From Lewinella sp. W8 (GTDB lineage: Bacteria; Bacteroidota; Bacteroidia; Chitinophagales; Saprospiraceae), in assembly GCF_004375085.3 (NCBI RefSeq), contig NZ_SNAQ03000010.1, positions 158,793-222,792 on the forward strand: a DNA stretch of 64,000 nucleotides. Reading direction: 5' to 3'. The notes under the pieces were generated by a model. The model saw nothing but the letters and a program-made list of their open reading frames with translations, was not told the origin of the DNA and did not search any database. This document shows, piece after piece, positions 1 through 9,440 of the stretch. Position numbers and translations under genes: made by a program. How positions within the stretch are numbered: the first letter of the stretch is position 1; every line of letters begins with the position of its first letter.

Positions 1-1
1 T

Positions 2-676
2 GGCTACGGGAGCTTTCTGAGGAACCAACCGCTGCTGCCGGACGGAACACCCGTGCGATTGTTCAACGGGCAACTTAAGGGACGGCAAGACGTACATGCT
101 GCCGTTTTGAAGCTGGACGTGGGTAACCGCGACCTGCAGCAATGCGCGGACGCCATCATGCGGCTACGGGCCGAATACTTGTGGCAGGAGGAGCGGTTCG
201 CCGATATTCACTTCAATTTTGTTAGCGGTTTCCGGGCGGACTACGCCCGCTGGCGACGGGGGCAACGGATCAGCGTATCCGGAAACCAGGTGAACTGGAC
301 GGCCCCCTCCGGACCCAAAACCAGCTATGAGGAATTCCGGCGTTACCTGACGATGGTGTTCAGCTACGCCGGAACGGCGTCGCTGGCCCGGGAAATGAAG
401 GCAGTTCCCGTTGAGGACATCAGGGTGGGTGATGTCTTTATCCGGGGCGGAAGCCCCGGACATGCGGTGGTGGTCATGGACCGGGTCCAAAACCCGGAAA
501 CGGGAGCGGTGCGCGTGCTGCTGGCCCAAAGCTATATGCCCGCCCAGCAAGTGCACGTGTTGAAAAACCCCAACGGAGAAAATGGTAGTCCCTGGTACGA
601 CCCCTCACAATCACCGCTGGTGACGCCCGAGTGGACGTTTACGCGGGACGAGCTTAAACGCTTCGCGGAAGAGTAG
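2..676 (+). CDS. DUF4846 domain protein, 5' end cut by window
   Basis: The frame is open from the second base of the window, before the first possible GTG start at 53, so the N-terminus is missing; about 224 residues are visible. The text reads GYGSFLRNQPLLPDGTPVRL and later GGSPGHAVVVMDRV, YMPAQQVHVLKNP and SPWYDPS, which I recognise as the DUF4846 family, common as secreted or lipoproteins of unknown role in Bacteroidota. The conserved GHAVVV segment and the aromatic-rich tail suggest an enzyme-like fold, but no reaction can be assigned. A dispersed 81-bp repeat follows the stop, and gmhA converges from the other side. Confidence 0.75.
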   Translation, partial: GYGSFLRNQPLLPDGTPVRLFNGQLKGRQDVHAAVLKLDVGNRDLQQCADAIMRLRAEYLWQEERFADIHFNFVSGFRADYARWRRGQRISVSGNQVNWTAPSGPKTSYEEFRRYLTMVFSYAGTASLAREMKAVPVEDIRVGDVFIRGGSPGHAVVVMDRVQNPETGAVRVLLAQSYMPAQQVHVLKNPNGENGSPWYDPSQSPLVTPEWTFTRDELKRFAEE

Positions 677-703
677 CCGGCACGGCTCCCTCAAGATTAC
701 TTT

Positions 704-784
704 GCACCTGCACACCGTTGCCCTAAGGCAAGCCGCATAAGTACGCCGTTGCATTTTCTCAAAAATCAACGATCCCGACGAGCT
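704..784. repeat. Dispersed 81-bp intergenic repeat, copy 1
   Basis: These 81 bases match 37403-37483 with about 10 mismatches by hand count and no gaps. The end, aaatcaacgatcccgacg followed by agct, is identical in both. Each copy contains two internal ccgttgc words about 30 bp apart. Both copies lie between convergent genes, so they may act as a transcript end or be a non-autonomous repeat family. No clear long hairpin is seen. Confidence 0.7.
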
Positions 785-835
785 ATGCGGCAGGTTTGAC
801 GTGAACCAGTCGTCAGATTGCCCGCTGGAACCGAC

Positions 836-1405
836 CTATCCTTTTCCAAAAATTTCCCGTTCCACCTCTTCGCAAATGATGTGCCCGAGGAGCATATGAC
901 CCTCCTGAATGCGGGGCGTGTCCGTGCTCGGGATATTGATCAGGATGTCCACGAACCGGCCGAGTTGGCCGCCACTGGCCCCCGTCATCCCGATGATGGT
1001 GGCCCCGGCCTTGTGTCCCGCAGCCGCGGCGGCCAGCACATTTTTGCTGTTTCCGCTGGTGGACAAGAGGAACAGCACGTCTCCCGGTCGGGCCATTGCC
1101 GTTGTCAGGCGCGAAAAGGCGTGATCGTAGCCGTAATCATTGGCCACCGCGGTCACGAAGCTGGTGTTGACGTGCATGGCCTCGGCGAACAGGGGCGGTC
1201 GGTCCAGGTAAAAGCGGCCGCTCAATTCGGCGGCGAGATGCTGCGCATCGGCGGCCGAACCACCATTGCCGCAGAAGAGTACTTTTCCGTCGGCCCGAAA
1301 GCTGCTGACGCAGGCGTCAATGGCCGCCCTGACCCGGTTCTGGAGCTCCTGATCGGCCAGCATGGCCTGCTTAACGTCAATGGCGGCTTGAATGCGGTCT
1401 TGCAA
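836..1405 (-). CDS. gmhA: Sedoheptulose-7-phosphate isomerase (GmhA)
   Basis: A 189-residue SIS-domain protein. Family knowledge: GmhA converts sedoheptulose 7-phosphate to D-glycero-D-manno-heptose 7-phosphate, the first step to the ADP-heptose of lipopolysaccharide cores; it is a cytosolic tetramer. The signatures are visible: CGNGGSAADAQHLAAEL near residue 45 and STSGNSKN near 114 bind the sugar phosphate, and the tail has EGHMLLGHIICEEVE. Length fits the family. The start appears to be TTG, because MQDRIQAAIDVKQAML aligns with the usual N-terminus; the next Met is 14 residues in. No other heptose gene is adjacent. Confidence 0.9.
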   Translation of the reverse strand: MQDRIQAAIDVKQAMLADQELQNRVRAAIDACVSSFRADGKVLFCGNGGSAADAQHLAAELSGRFYLDRPPLFAEAMHVNTSFVTAVANDYGYDHAFSRLTTAMARPGDVLFLLSTSGNSKNVLAAAAAGHKAGATIIGMTGASGGQLGRFVDILINIPSTDTPRIQEGHMLLGHIICEEVEREIFGKG

Positions 1406-1579
1406 TGGTAAAAGACTTAAAACGGTTGGAAAATCACGGGTGGGGAAGGATGTGAATCGCCCTCTTCGCCCGGGCGGTGCGGCGACCGAAGCGCCAAAGT
1501 TACGGACTGGAGGCGTAGGGTACGGAACGCTGAAATGGCCTATCTTCCGGCATCGTTCATGTGATAAATTCAGACCACC

Positions 1580-2977
1580 TTGTCAAACACATCAATCTCC
1601 CGGGGTTTTTATGCCACCCTGAGTCTGCCGGCCACGGCCATGGGGTTTGCCCTCTGCGTTCAGATTGCCGCCCTGAGTTGGATTCTCAACACGAAGTATG
1701 GCCTCAACATTGAGGAGATTGGCTACGTGTGGCTGGCCGGCCCGGTGGCCGGCATCCTTGGTCAGGTGATCATCGGCGCGATCAGTGATAACGTCTGGCT
1801 CTGGGGAGGGCGTCGCCGTCCCTTCATCATCATCGGCGGTACCCTGGCGGCCCTCATGATCCTGGCCCTGCCCTACCTGGACGTGATCAACGAAACGTTG
1901 GGCATCGGGAGCATCATCGGCGTGGCGATCACCGTGGCCCTTACCCTTGACCTGGCCATCAACGTCAGCTTCAACCCCGCCCGTTCCATCATCGCCGACG
2001 TGACGCCCGCGGGCGATCCCCGCACCAAGGGCTACACCTGGATGCAGACCATCTCCGGCTTTTTTGGGGTGCTGGCTTACCTGATCGGGGCTTTCGTCAG
2101 TAATTATTTCCTGATTTATACCGGGGCGGTAATCGTGTTTGTCTTTGCCGTCATCCCGCCCTTCTTCATCCGGGAACCCCGGGAGCTGGAAGGTGAGGCA
2201 CCGCCCGAAAGTCCGGAGGTGCTTGAAGCCCTGGTGACGGACGTCGGGGAAAATCCCGGGGCCGAAAACCGTTCCGGGGAGGGCAACGATCGCCTGGCGC
2301 CCAACAATACCGACTGGACGGCCTTCCTGAAAATTTGCCTGGCCCACGCCTTCACCTGGGTGGGGGTGCAGACGATGTTCATCTACACTTTCGCCTACAT
2401 CAAGGAAGTGATCATGGGCTACGAAACCACCGCGGAGCTGACTGAGGCCCAAAACAATGAAATTGGTTTCAGCATCGGCATTGCCTTCGCCATTCTGAAT
2501 ACGGTGGGTTTCCTGCTGCCCGCCCTCGTTCTGGAACCCGTCGCCGAACGGATCGGCCGGGTGCGCACCCACACCATCGCCATTGCGGTAAGCGCGCTGG
2601 GCTATCTGCTCATCGTTTACCTGGGCACCAGCGTCACGTCCTTCTTTATCCTGATGGCCGTCGTCGGGGTGGGGTGGGCCGCCATCGTGAGCTTGCCGTT
2701 CGCCATTATGTCCGAAGTCGTGGACCAACGGAAAATGGGGTTGATGATGGGACTGTTCAACCTCTCCGTCGTCCTCCCGCAAATTGTCGCCTCAAACCTG
2801 GGGGGATTCATCGAGGGGTCCGCCGATAAGACCAGCATTTTCTGGATCAGCACCATTACCCTTGGCGTCAGTGCCCTGCTGTGGTTACTGGTCAAGGAGC
2901 AATCTAGGGGCGTGACCCCCGGCAGAGCACGAGGGCGCAAGCGCGCAGGTGCCGTGTCCGCCGGTGGGGGGCATTGA
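1580..2977 (+). CDS. MFS sugar transporter, SLC45-like
   Basis: A 465-residue inner-membrane carrier of about twelve hydrophobic segments. The N-terminus (RGFYATLSLPATAMGFALCV) and the loop GAISDNVWLWGGRRRPFIII are those of SLC45/GPH-type carriers, which move sucrose or maltose with protons or sodium. There is no in-frame ATG before the first helix and a stop lies just upstream, so TTG at 1580 is the likely start. A charged central loop rich in Glu and Pro (about residues 200-245) separates the two halves. The last 25 residues (Arg/Gly-rich) do not look like a normal family tail and may be extension through repeat-like DNA. No sugar hydrolase is adjacent, so the substrate is unknown. Confidence 0.8.
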   Translation: MSNTSISRGFYATLSLPATAMGFALCVQIAALSWILNTKYGLNIEEIGYVWLAGPVAGILGQVIIGAISDNVWLWGGRRRPFIIIGGTLAALMILALPYLDVINETLGIGSIIGVAITVALTLDLAINVSFNPARSIIADVTPAGDPRTKGYTWMQTISGFFGVLAYLIGAFVSNYFLIYTGAVIVFVFAVIPPFFIREPRELEGEAPPESPEVLEALVTDVGENPGAENRSGEGNDRLAPNNTDWTAFLKICLAHAFTWVGVQTMFIYTFAYIKEVIMGYETTAELTEAQNNEIGFSIGIAFAILNTVGFLLPALVLEPVAERIGRVRTHTIAIAVSALGYLLIVYLGTSVTSFFILMAVVGVGWAAIVSLPFAIMSEVVDQRKMGLMMGLFNLSVVLPQIVASNLGGFIEGSADKTSIFWISTITLGVSALLWLLVKEQSRGVTPGRARGRKRAGAVSAGGGH

Positions 2978-3142
2978 TGGTCGGTAGTGCTCCTCGTAGC
3001 CGCCGAGTGAAACGAGCTGCTCCAAGGTGTCGAGAAGCTAGTTCAACGAATAGCATTCATCGAAAGCAGATTCTTTCGTCGCTACGCCTACGGTCTTCAA
3101 TAAACCGCAAACCATCGCCCGTTGCACGTCAACAGACGCTGA

Positions 3143-5179
3143 TTACCGAATAACCAGTTTACGGGTTTCGAAACCCGCCCGGAGCAGGTACACGCCCGGT
3201 GGTAAACCTTCTACGGAGAGGCGATCTCCGTAGTCGGCGGGCCACGAGAGTAGTTGCTTGCCGCTCAGGTCCAGTAGGGTGATGGGGGAGGGATCATCTT
3301 GCCAGATCACCCGCAGGTCCCCGCGGCTTGGATTGGGAAATACCCGGAAGCTGCTCGGGCCGAATTCAAGGCCCACCACCTCGCTGTAGGTGAAGCTTCC
3401 GTCCAGATCTTCCTGCCGCAGTCGGTAGTAGTTTTCTCCCGCTAAGGGGGTGTGATCCGGAGCAGTGTAGGCGTGCTGCCCGGGGCGGTTCATGGCCGTT
3501 ACCCGGCTGATGGCGGTCCAGTCTTCATCGGCCCCACTGCGTTCCAGCACGAAGTGACTGGTCGCAACCTCCTCGGCGGTTATCCAGGAGAGTTTGGCCC
3601 ATTTGTCGTCCATGTTTTCCCCCCGGAAGGACAGTAATTCCAACGGTAGGGCTGCGGTCAGTTCGCCCTCCGTTACGCGCAGAAACTGATTGGCAGCCAC
3701 GTCCGTAGCGGATTCCGTGAAGCCGTTTGGCCACCGGATGACCAGACTGTCCACACTTACTTCGGCACCCAATCCGAAATGGGCCGTCATGCTGTTCATG
3801 ATGCCGTAGCCTTCTCCGGAGCGGACTTCCCGCACCTGAACGCCCCAGGGACCGAAGATTTTAATCTTCGCCCCAATGCCGTTCACGTTACAGTTCGTAC
3901 CGGTGAGGAGGAGCTTCAAGTAATTGTTGCCCGTCCGTTCGTTGATGAAAACCCGGTCGGGGTTTCCGCTACTCGGAGAATTGTACCCGCCGGCGTAGCC
4001 CACGTAGAGATCCATATACCCGTCGTTGTTCAGGTCTCCGGAAGCGGCACTCTGGAACTTGCTGAGGTTGAAGGTCGGGAAAGAGGTTGCGCCGCCGGGG
4101 AGGAGGGTGAAGGAGGTTCCTTGCTGGTTGTAGTAGATGCGACTGCCCACGCCCCCATAATGAGTAAGTAATAGGTCTACCCAACCGTCGTTATCAAAAT
4201 CTTCGAAGTTGCACTGGATTCCGGTGGCGCCGGGCACGAGGATGTCCGTCAGCTGCATGGCCGCCGTTACGTCGGTGAAGGTGCCGTCGCCATTGTTGCG
4301 GTGAAGCTGGCTGAGTTTGTCGTGGTTAACGATGAAGCAATCGAGGTCGCCGTCGTTGTCGTAGTCGCCGAAATCGGCGGACCAGCTCTGGGCCAGGGGC
4401 AGTAATCCGATACTGCCCGCAACGTTCTGGTAATTGTTGTTGCCGTCGTTTTGCCACATCTGGTTCATGCGGGTTCCGGCCATGGGGTTGCTTTCCCCCA
4501 GGCGGCATTTGCTCAGGTACATGTCGAGGTCCCCATCGTCGTCGTAGTCGGTCCAGACGGAAGCGTAATTCCCGGCGTGGTTGGTACCATTGGTGGAGTA
4601 GGGCTCGATGAGTTCGGGGGTATAGGTGAGAGCGCCGGTGCCGTCGCCCCGGTAGGCGCGGGAGAGATTGACGTCGTCGCAGGCAAACAGATCCGTATGG
4701 CCGTCGTTGTCAATGTCCGCGAAATTGACGCCCTGCAGGAAGCTTACCGTTTCGATGACGTCAGCGGACTGGTATCCGGGGGCGGAACCCACGCTCCGGA
4801 GCAGGGCCAGATCATTAAATCCACCGGTAATGAGGTCGTTGAAGCCGTCTTCATTCACGTCCGCCACGGCCAGCCCCCACTTGCCGGACCCCGCCAATTG
4901 CCCGTAGGGCAGGCTCGCAAAGGGTAGGGTGGTCGTTTGATAGTCAATGGTGAGGGTCCGGGCATTATCGAGTCGGACGAGGTCATCAAGGCCGTCGCCA
5001 TTCATGTCCACCACCCCCATGGCCACCCCACTGGAAACGTTGGTGTTGCTCAAATAACTTGTCGTCTGGTCGGAGAAATAGGGCTGGGCGGACAGCAGGC
5101 TGGTGCTGAACAGCAGGCATAAGAATGTACGTAACAAGAGCGTGATTTCAGATAGTGAGTGTGTAAATGGGGGGCACAC
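3143..5179 (-). CDS. Secreted FG-GAP/VCBS protein with ASPIC domain and T9SS sorting tail
   Basis: A 678-residue exported protein. A signal peptide (LLLRTFLCLLFSTSLLSAQ) is followed by several FG-GAP/VCBS blades with calcium-type loops such as DMNGDGLDDL, DNDGHTDLF, DYDDDGDLDMYL, DYDNDGDLDCF and DLNNDGYMDLY. Around residues 415-500 is an ASPIC/UnbV domain (NGIGAKIKIF, SVDSLVIRWPNG). The last 75 residues, from FRVFPNPSRGDL to GVYLLRAGFETRKLVIR, are a type A T9SS sorting domain, so the protein should cross the outer membrane by T9SS. A beta-propeller role in adhesion or glycan binding is inferred. The start is GTG at 5179 or a downstream TTG nearer the signal peptide. Confidence 0.85.
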   Translation of the reverse strand: MCPPFTHSLSEITLLLRTFLCLLFSTSLLSAQPYFSDQTTSYLSNTNVSSGVAMGVVDMNGDGLDDLVRLDNARTLTIDYQTTTLPFASLPYGQLAGSGKWGLAVADVNEDGFNDLITGGFNDLALLRSVGSAPGYQSADVIETVSFLQGVNFADIDNDGHTDLFACDDVNLSRAYRGDGTGALTYTPELIEPYSTNGTNHAGNYASVWTDYDDDGDLDMYLSKCRLGESNPMAGTRMNQMWQNDGNNNYQNVAGSIGLLPLAQSWSADFGDYDNDGDLDCFIVNHDKLSQLHRNNGDGTFTDVTAAMQLTDILVPGATGIQCNFEDFDNDGWVDLLLTHYGGVGSRIYYNQQGTSFTLLPGGATSFPTFNLSKFQSAASGDLNNDGYMDLYVGYAGGYNSPSSGNPDRVFINERTGNNYLKLLLTGTNCNVNGIGAKIKIFGPWGVQVREVRSGEGYGIMNSMTAHFGLGAEVSVDSLVIRWPNGFTESATDVAANQFLRVTEGELTAALPLELLSFRGENMDDKWAKLSWITAEEVATSHFVLERSGADEDWTAISRVTAMNRPGQHAYTAPDHTPLAGENYYRLRQEDLDGSFTYSEVVGLEFGPSSFRVFPNPSRGDLRVIWQDDPSPITLLDLSGKQLLSWPADYGDRLSVEGLPPGVYLLRAGFETRKLVIR

Positions 5180-5370
5180 AGGGCACCAACTCTAAAGGTA
5201 AACTATTGCTCAGTATTCAACCGGTCGCTGGCGGACAAATCCCCGGAAACGGATAGACGACAGCACCCGCCAAATCCTTTCCCGTAACGAAACTACCTGG
5301 TCAGACATAAAGGGGCAGTCAAACGGACCGTTTTCCACGGCCCCAAATGCATCACTCAATATCCCTTATC

Positions 5371-6477
5371 ATGAAAAAATTGTTCTCCTTACTTACGCTC
5401 CTGATTTGCTCCGGCATCCTGCTGGCGCAGAGCACCACCCTCAACGTCACGATCACTACCGGTGGTGACGACCTGCGCGGTGGCAAGGATAATGCCAATC
5501 TGGTCGTGCTGTTCAGCGATGGCCAACAGCAGTACTTCCGCAACATCAACGGCAGCCAGCGCTGGAAGGATCATACGCCCTACACCGTACGCTACACCGT
5601 GCGCCGGCCCGCTTCGGCCATCCGGGGAATCCGCCTGGAAACCACCGCTTCGGGGGGCTTCAGCGGAGATAACTGGAACGTCAACGGCATCAAGGTGTGG
5701 GCCACCGGGTCCGAGCGTTCGCGGGTCCTGCTGGACCGAAGGGGTAACCATCTGGTGCGCTTTACCGGCGATAACCGGGTGGAGGAATTCATTTGGGGAA
5801 GTAGTGCTCCGGTAGCGGCCCCGGCAAAATTTACCAACTTCGTTCCGGCGCGTCACGGCTTCAAGTTCGTGAACTCGTTTACCAACAAGATCGTTGGCGA
5901 CATCGAAACCAAGGGCCTGTGCGGGGGGATGAGCTACGCCGCGCTCGATTATTACTATTCCGGCATGGCGATTCCCCGCCAGTCGAGTCAACCCGCCGTG
6001 GGTACGGCGCTCCGCAATTATTTACTCGACCGGCAGGTTAAATCCCTTACGGACAACGCCGACAAGTGGTCGGAGCTGATCGGCACCAACTTTGCCGGCA
6101 ACCGGGACCAGGAATTCTTCAACTGGGGACTACAGGCCGGTTCCGGCCGCCTGGGCGAATTAATGAGCGCCATTGACCGGGGACGCCCCGTGCCGCTGGG
6201 ACTGCAAACCACCGGAAGTGGTCCGTTCAGCCACCAGGTAGTGGCCGTCGGCTACAAACTTGGCCGCTACCAGGGAGACCTGGGCGCCCACAAAACGGAC
6301 GTGGAAATCTATATCTACGACCCTAACTACCCGAACCAACGGCTGACCCTGGTGCCGGACCCCGCACGCCGCTGTTACCGCATCAAGGAAAAGCCCCACT
6401 GCTACTGGCGGACTTACTTCGTGGACAAGCGCTACCGGGCGCAGCGCCCGGGTACCCGCGCCGCCCGCAAGAAATAA
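5371..6477 (+). CDS. Secreted papain-fold protein with N-terminal beta-rich domain
   Basis: About 368 residues from the ATG at 5371, which heads a clean signal peptide (KKLFSLLTLLICSGILLAQ); ATG 5347 would add eight residues. Residues about 22-150 form a beta-rich, possibly PLAT-like domain (TGGDDLRGGKDNANLVV, NWNVNGIKVW). The C-terminal half has what looks like a cysteine-peptidase triad in order: Cys184 in KGLCGGMSYAALD, His288 in SHQVVAVGY and Asp317 in IYDPNYP. The family is not one I can name. Peptidase activity is inferred from the motif order alone; a binding role with the same fold is possible. A strong terminator follows directly. Confidence 0.6.
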   Translation: MKKLFSLLTLLICSGILLAQSTTLNVTITTGGDDLRGGKDNANLVVLFSDGQQQYFRNINGSQRWKDHTPYTVRYTVRRPASAIRGIRLETTASGGFSGDNWNVNGIKVWATGSERSRVLLDRRGNHLVRFTGDNRVEEFIWGSSAPVAAPAKFTNFVPARHGFKFVNSFTNKIVGDIETKGLCGGMSYAALDYYYSGMAIPRQSSQPAVGTALRNYLLDRQVKSLTDNADKWSELIGTNFAGNRDQEFFNWGLQAGSGRLGELMSAIDRGRPVPLGLQTTGSGPFSHQVVAVGYKLGRYQGDLGAHKTDVEIYIYDPNYPNQRLTLVPDPARRCYRIKEKPHCYWRTYFVDKRYRAQRPGTRAARKK

Positions 6478-6498
6478 ACCAGCCGGGGTTAAATGAGT

Positions 6499-6541
6499 CC
6501 GGGGCCTCCGTCACCATCGACGGAGGCCCCGGCTTTTTTTT
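6499..6541. terminator. Intrinsic terminator between convergent genes
   Basis: A perfect 14-bp stem (6499-6512 with 6519-6532, left arm ccggggcctccgtc) and a 6-nt loop are followed by a run of eight T on the plus strand. It ends the papain-fold gene transcript and sits just before the 3' end of the convergent tyrS gene. Confidence 0.92.
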
Positions 6542-6550
6542 GGGTAAAGC

Positions 6551-7885
6551 TTAATCCTTTACCACGATCAGGTAGCGGCGCTTCTTGCCGTTTTCGATCA
6601 TAAGGTACCGATCGTGCAGCAGGTCTGAGGAAGTAAGGGTGGCGGCTTCGTCGGTCACTTTCTCCTTGTTTACCGAGATGGCGTTGCCCTGAATGGCGCG
6701 TTTGGCTTCGCTTTTGCTGTTCACGATGCTGGTCAATTCGGACAAGAAATCGATCAGACTCGGGGCTGCCGCCAGCGCTTCGGGACTGACTTCAAAGGTG
6801 GGGATGTTACCCCCCAGGGAGCCCAGCGTCTTGGCGTCGAGGGCCCGGAGATCTTCGGCGGTGGCACTACGCCCGTAGAGCAGGTTGGTGACCCGTTCGG
6901 CGGTGGCCAGGCCTTCCGGACCGTGCACCCGCAGGGTGATTTCCGCGGCGAGCGCCTGCTTGATGGCAATGATGGCCCCGTAGTCTTCACCGGCCTCTAC
7001 GGTGGCGGCGTCCGCCAGCACCTCCTCTTTGGACCGGAGGCTGAAGTACTTCAGGTACTTGGGGATGTCTGCATCGTCGGAGCGCACCCAGAACTGGTAG
7101 AAGTCGTAGGGGCTGGTCAGGTCGGGATCGAGCCAGATGTTTCCCTGGGCGGATTTGCCAAATTTGGAGCCATCGGCCTTGGTCAGCAGTGGCGTGGTTA
7201 CGGCGTAGGCCTTTTCCCCCAGGTTGCGCCGGATGAATTCGGTGCCGCTGGTGATGTTGCCCCACTGATCGGAGCCCCCCATTTGCACGGTCACGTCCTG
7301 CTCCTTGAGCAGGCACTGAAAGTCGTAGCCCTGCAACAACTGGTAGCTGAACTCGGTGAAGGACAGTCCGGACTCCAGACGATTCTGGACGCTGTCCTTG
7401 GCCATCATGTAGGACACCGTGAGGGTTTTCCCGACGTTGCGCAGGAAATCCAGCACGTTCATGTCCCGGTAGAAGTCCAGGTTGTTGACTACTGAGTAGT
7501 CTTTTCCTTCCTCCACGGCCATACTGGAGAACTCGGCACCCGCGATCGCGCCCAAATTATTGGTCAGCAGCCGGTGCATCTGCTGGGCCTGAAAGGACAG
7601 GTTGTTGTCCAGTTCCTCGTAGGATTTCAGCTGACGCTCTTCGCTTTTCCCGCTGGGGTCGCCGATGCGGCCCGTGGCGCCGCCGAAGAGTACCACCGGA
7701 TGGTGACCAGCCTTGGCCCACAGGGTGAGCAGCATGATCTGGACGTAGTTACCGATGGTCATGGAAGGAGCGGTAGGGTCAAAGCCGATATAGGCCTTGC
7801 GCGGAGATTCTGCGAGGTGATCTTCGATTCCCGGGGTGAGCTGGTGGAGCATTCCACGCCATTCCAGTTCTTCGATAAAATCCAT
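6551..7885 (-). CDS. tyrS: Tyrosyl-tRNA synthetase
   Basis: A 444-residue class I synthetase charging tRNA-Tyr. The ATG at 7885 (MDFIEELEWRGML) fits the Bacteroidota N-terminus; the longer frame needs a TTG and adds an unconserved leader. The fold is typical: AYIGFDPTAPSMTIGNYVQI, GGATGRIGDPSGKSEER, MMAKDSV, QGYDF, GGSDQWGNI, then KFGKSAQGN as the KMSKS loop, and a C-terminal S4-like domain (SKSEAKRAIQGNAISVNKEKV). Odd point: the HIGH signature reads TIGN, so the first His, thought to stabilise the tyrosyl-adenylate transition state, is Thr. The other core motifs are intact. Confidence 0.95.
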   Translation of the reverse strand: MDFIEELEWRGMLHQLTPGIEDHLAESPRKAYIGFDPTAPSMTIGNYVQIMLLTLWAKAGHHPVVLFGGATGRIGDPSGKSEERQLKSYEELDNNLSFQAQQMHRLLTNNLGAIAGAEFSSMAVEEGKDYSVVNNLDFYRDMNVLDFLRNVGKTLTVSYMMAKDSVQNRLESGLSFTEFSYQLLQGYDFQCLLKEQDVTVQMGGSDQWGNITSGTEFIRRNLGEKAYAVTTPLLTKADGSKFGKSAQGNIWLDPDLTSPYDFYQFWVRSDDADIPKYLKYFSLRSKEEVLADAATVEAGEDYGAIIAIKQALAAEITLRVHGPEGLATAERVTNLLYGRSATAEDLRALDAKTLGSLGGNIPTFEVSPEALAAAPSLIDFLSELTSIVNSKSEAKRAIQGNAISVNKEKVTDEAATLTSSDLLHDRYLMIENGKKRRYLIVVKD

Positions 7886-8058
7886 GGGGGCTACGTTTAG
7901 GGCGGATAACGGACCTGGGGTGTCCTGGGTTCCGACGGAAACAAAAAATTTGCGCAAATATAGTATTCCAGATTTGACTTCGTTTACCAGACGGGAGTCC
8001 TATTCCTGTTGTCCGGAGTTCACCGCTTCCCTCCCTGTCCATTATCTTCGCCTCCGAC

Positions 8059-9381
8059 ATGAACCTACCCCTTTATCTGGCCCGCGGAGTTGCCCGGGGC
8101 GGCACCCAGTCCATCTCCCGTACGATCATCGGCATCGCCGTAGCGGCGGTTACTATTTCCATGGCTACGATGGTCCTGGCCAGCGCCCTGGTGAATGGGT
8201 TCAAATCAGAAATCTCCACCAAGATTTTTGGCTTCTGGGGCCACATCCACATTACGGCGGATGCGGCGAGCTACGGCATCCTGGATACCTACAATTTTCC
8301 CATTTCTAAGGACCAGGATTTTTACCCCAGCCTGGATACGACGGGCCGGGTGACACTGGAGGGTTTTGGCTCCAGCCTGGGGCTGGATGCCGCCGAGCCC
8401 CAAACCAGTAAGGCGGGGATCAAACACATCCAGCAGTTCATCGTCATGCCGGGAGTCGTGTCCGTTTACCAACCCGGTGAACGCCTGCCCACCCAGGAAG
8501 CCCTGATTCTCAAGGGCATCGCCGAAGACTACGACTGGGACAGCTTCGGCCGCTACCTGGTGGACGGAGAGATTCTGCGCGTGGACCCCGACTCCACCAG
8601 CCGGGGGATCGTCATCAGCAGCATCACCGCCGACCGCCTACAGCTGGCCCTCGGTGACCGCATGGACTTCGCCTGGCTGAACCAGCGGGGTGAAAGCCGG
8701 GTACGGGCATTTCAGGTGACGGGAATCTATAAAACGGGACTGGAAGAATATGACCGGCAGTTTGCCCTCGTGGACATCAAACAACCCCGGGCACTGCTGG
8801 GCTGGCGTGACGATCAGATCGGTGGGTTCGAGGTAGTACTGGATGATATTGCGGACCTGGAACTCTTTTCCGAGTACATCCACTACGAGGTGTTGCCCCA
8901 GGACCTGTACGGTGAGAGCCTACGGAAAAAGGTCAGTGAGTTGTTCAACTGGCTCGATATCCAGGACTACAACTTTGCGATCATCCTCGCCCTGATGGTC
9001 ATCGTGGCCATCATCAACATGATGACGGCGCTCCTCATCCTCATCCTCGAGCGCACCAACATGATTGGTACCCTGAAGGCGCTGGGGCAGAGCAACTGGA
9101 GCATCCGTCGAATCTTTCTGTATTACGCGGCCTTCATCATTGGCTTCGGCCTGCTGCTGGGCAACGGCATCGGCCTGTTGCTGTGTTGGGTACAGGACAC
9201 CTTTGGCGTCGTCCGCCTCGACGAAGCCTCCTATTATTTATCCGTCGCGCCGATTGCCATCAACTGGTGGACGGTACTGGCCATCAACCTCGGCACCTTC
9301 CTCATCACCCTCCTCTTTCTCGTCATTCCGAGCTATCTGGTGACCCGCATCGAGCCGGTCCGGGCCATCAGGTTCAAATAA
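8059..9381 (+). CDS. LolC/LolE-like ABC permease (FtsX family)
   Basis: A 440-residue inner-membrane protein with one N-terminal helix (TIIGIAVAAVTISMATMVLA), a periplasmic MacB-like domain of about 240 residues, and three C-terminal helices beginning near FAIILALMVIVAIINMMTAL. The motif MTALLILILERTNMIGTLKALG is the conserved FtsX/LolC loop. In the Lol pathway this permease works with the LolD ATPase to release lipoproteins to LolA. The ATP-binding partner is not in the window, so lipoprotein release is a family-level inference. The gene starts at ATG 8059, divergent from tyrS, and is followed by the hairpin array. Confidence 0.85.
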   Translation: MNLPLYLARGVARGGTQSISRTIIGIAVAAVTISMATMVLASALVNGFKSEISTKIFGFWGHIHITADAASYGILDTYNFPISKDQDFYPSLDTTGRVTLEGFGSSLGLDAAEPQTSKAGIKHIQQFIVMPGVVSVYQPGERLPTQEALILKGIAEDYDWDSFGRYLVDGEILRVDPDSTSRGIVISSITADRLQLALGDRMDFAWLNQRGESRVRAFQVTGIYKTGLEEYDRQFALVDIKQPRALLGWRDDQIGGFEVVLDDIADLELFSEYIHYEVLPQDLYGESLRKKVSELFNWLDIQDYNFAIILALMVIVAIINMMTALLILILERTNMIGTLKALGQSNWSIRRIFLYYAAFIIGFGLLLGNGIGLLLCWVQDTFGVVRLDEASYYLSVAPIAINWWTVLAINLGTFLITLLFLVIPSYLVTRIEPVRAIRFK

Positions 9382-9440
9382 TTCCGGATCAGCCTTTGGG
9401 CCCGGCGGGCAGGTGCACGGCTTTTTTGAGAAGAGCAAAG

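Noticed and set aside
1592..2782. A 396-residue minus-strand frame
   Set aside because: It is the shadow of the MFS carrier; His/Asp/Gly-rich and without domains.
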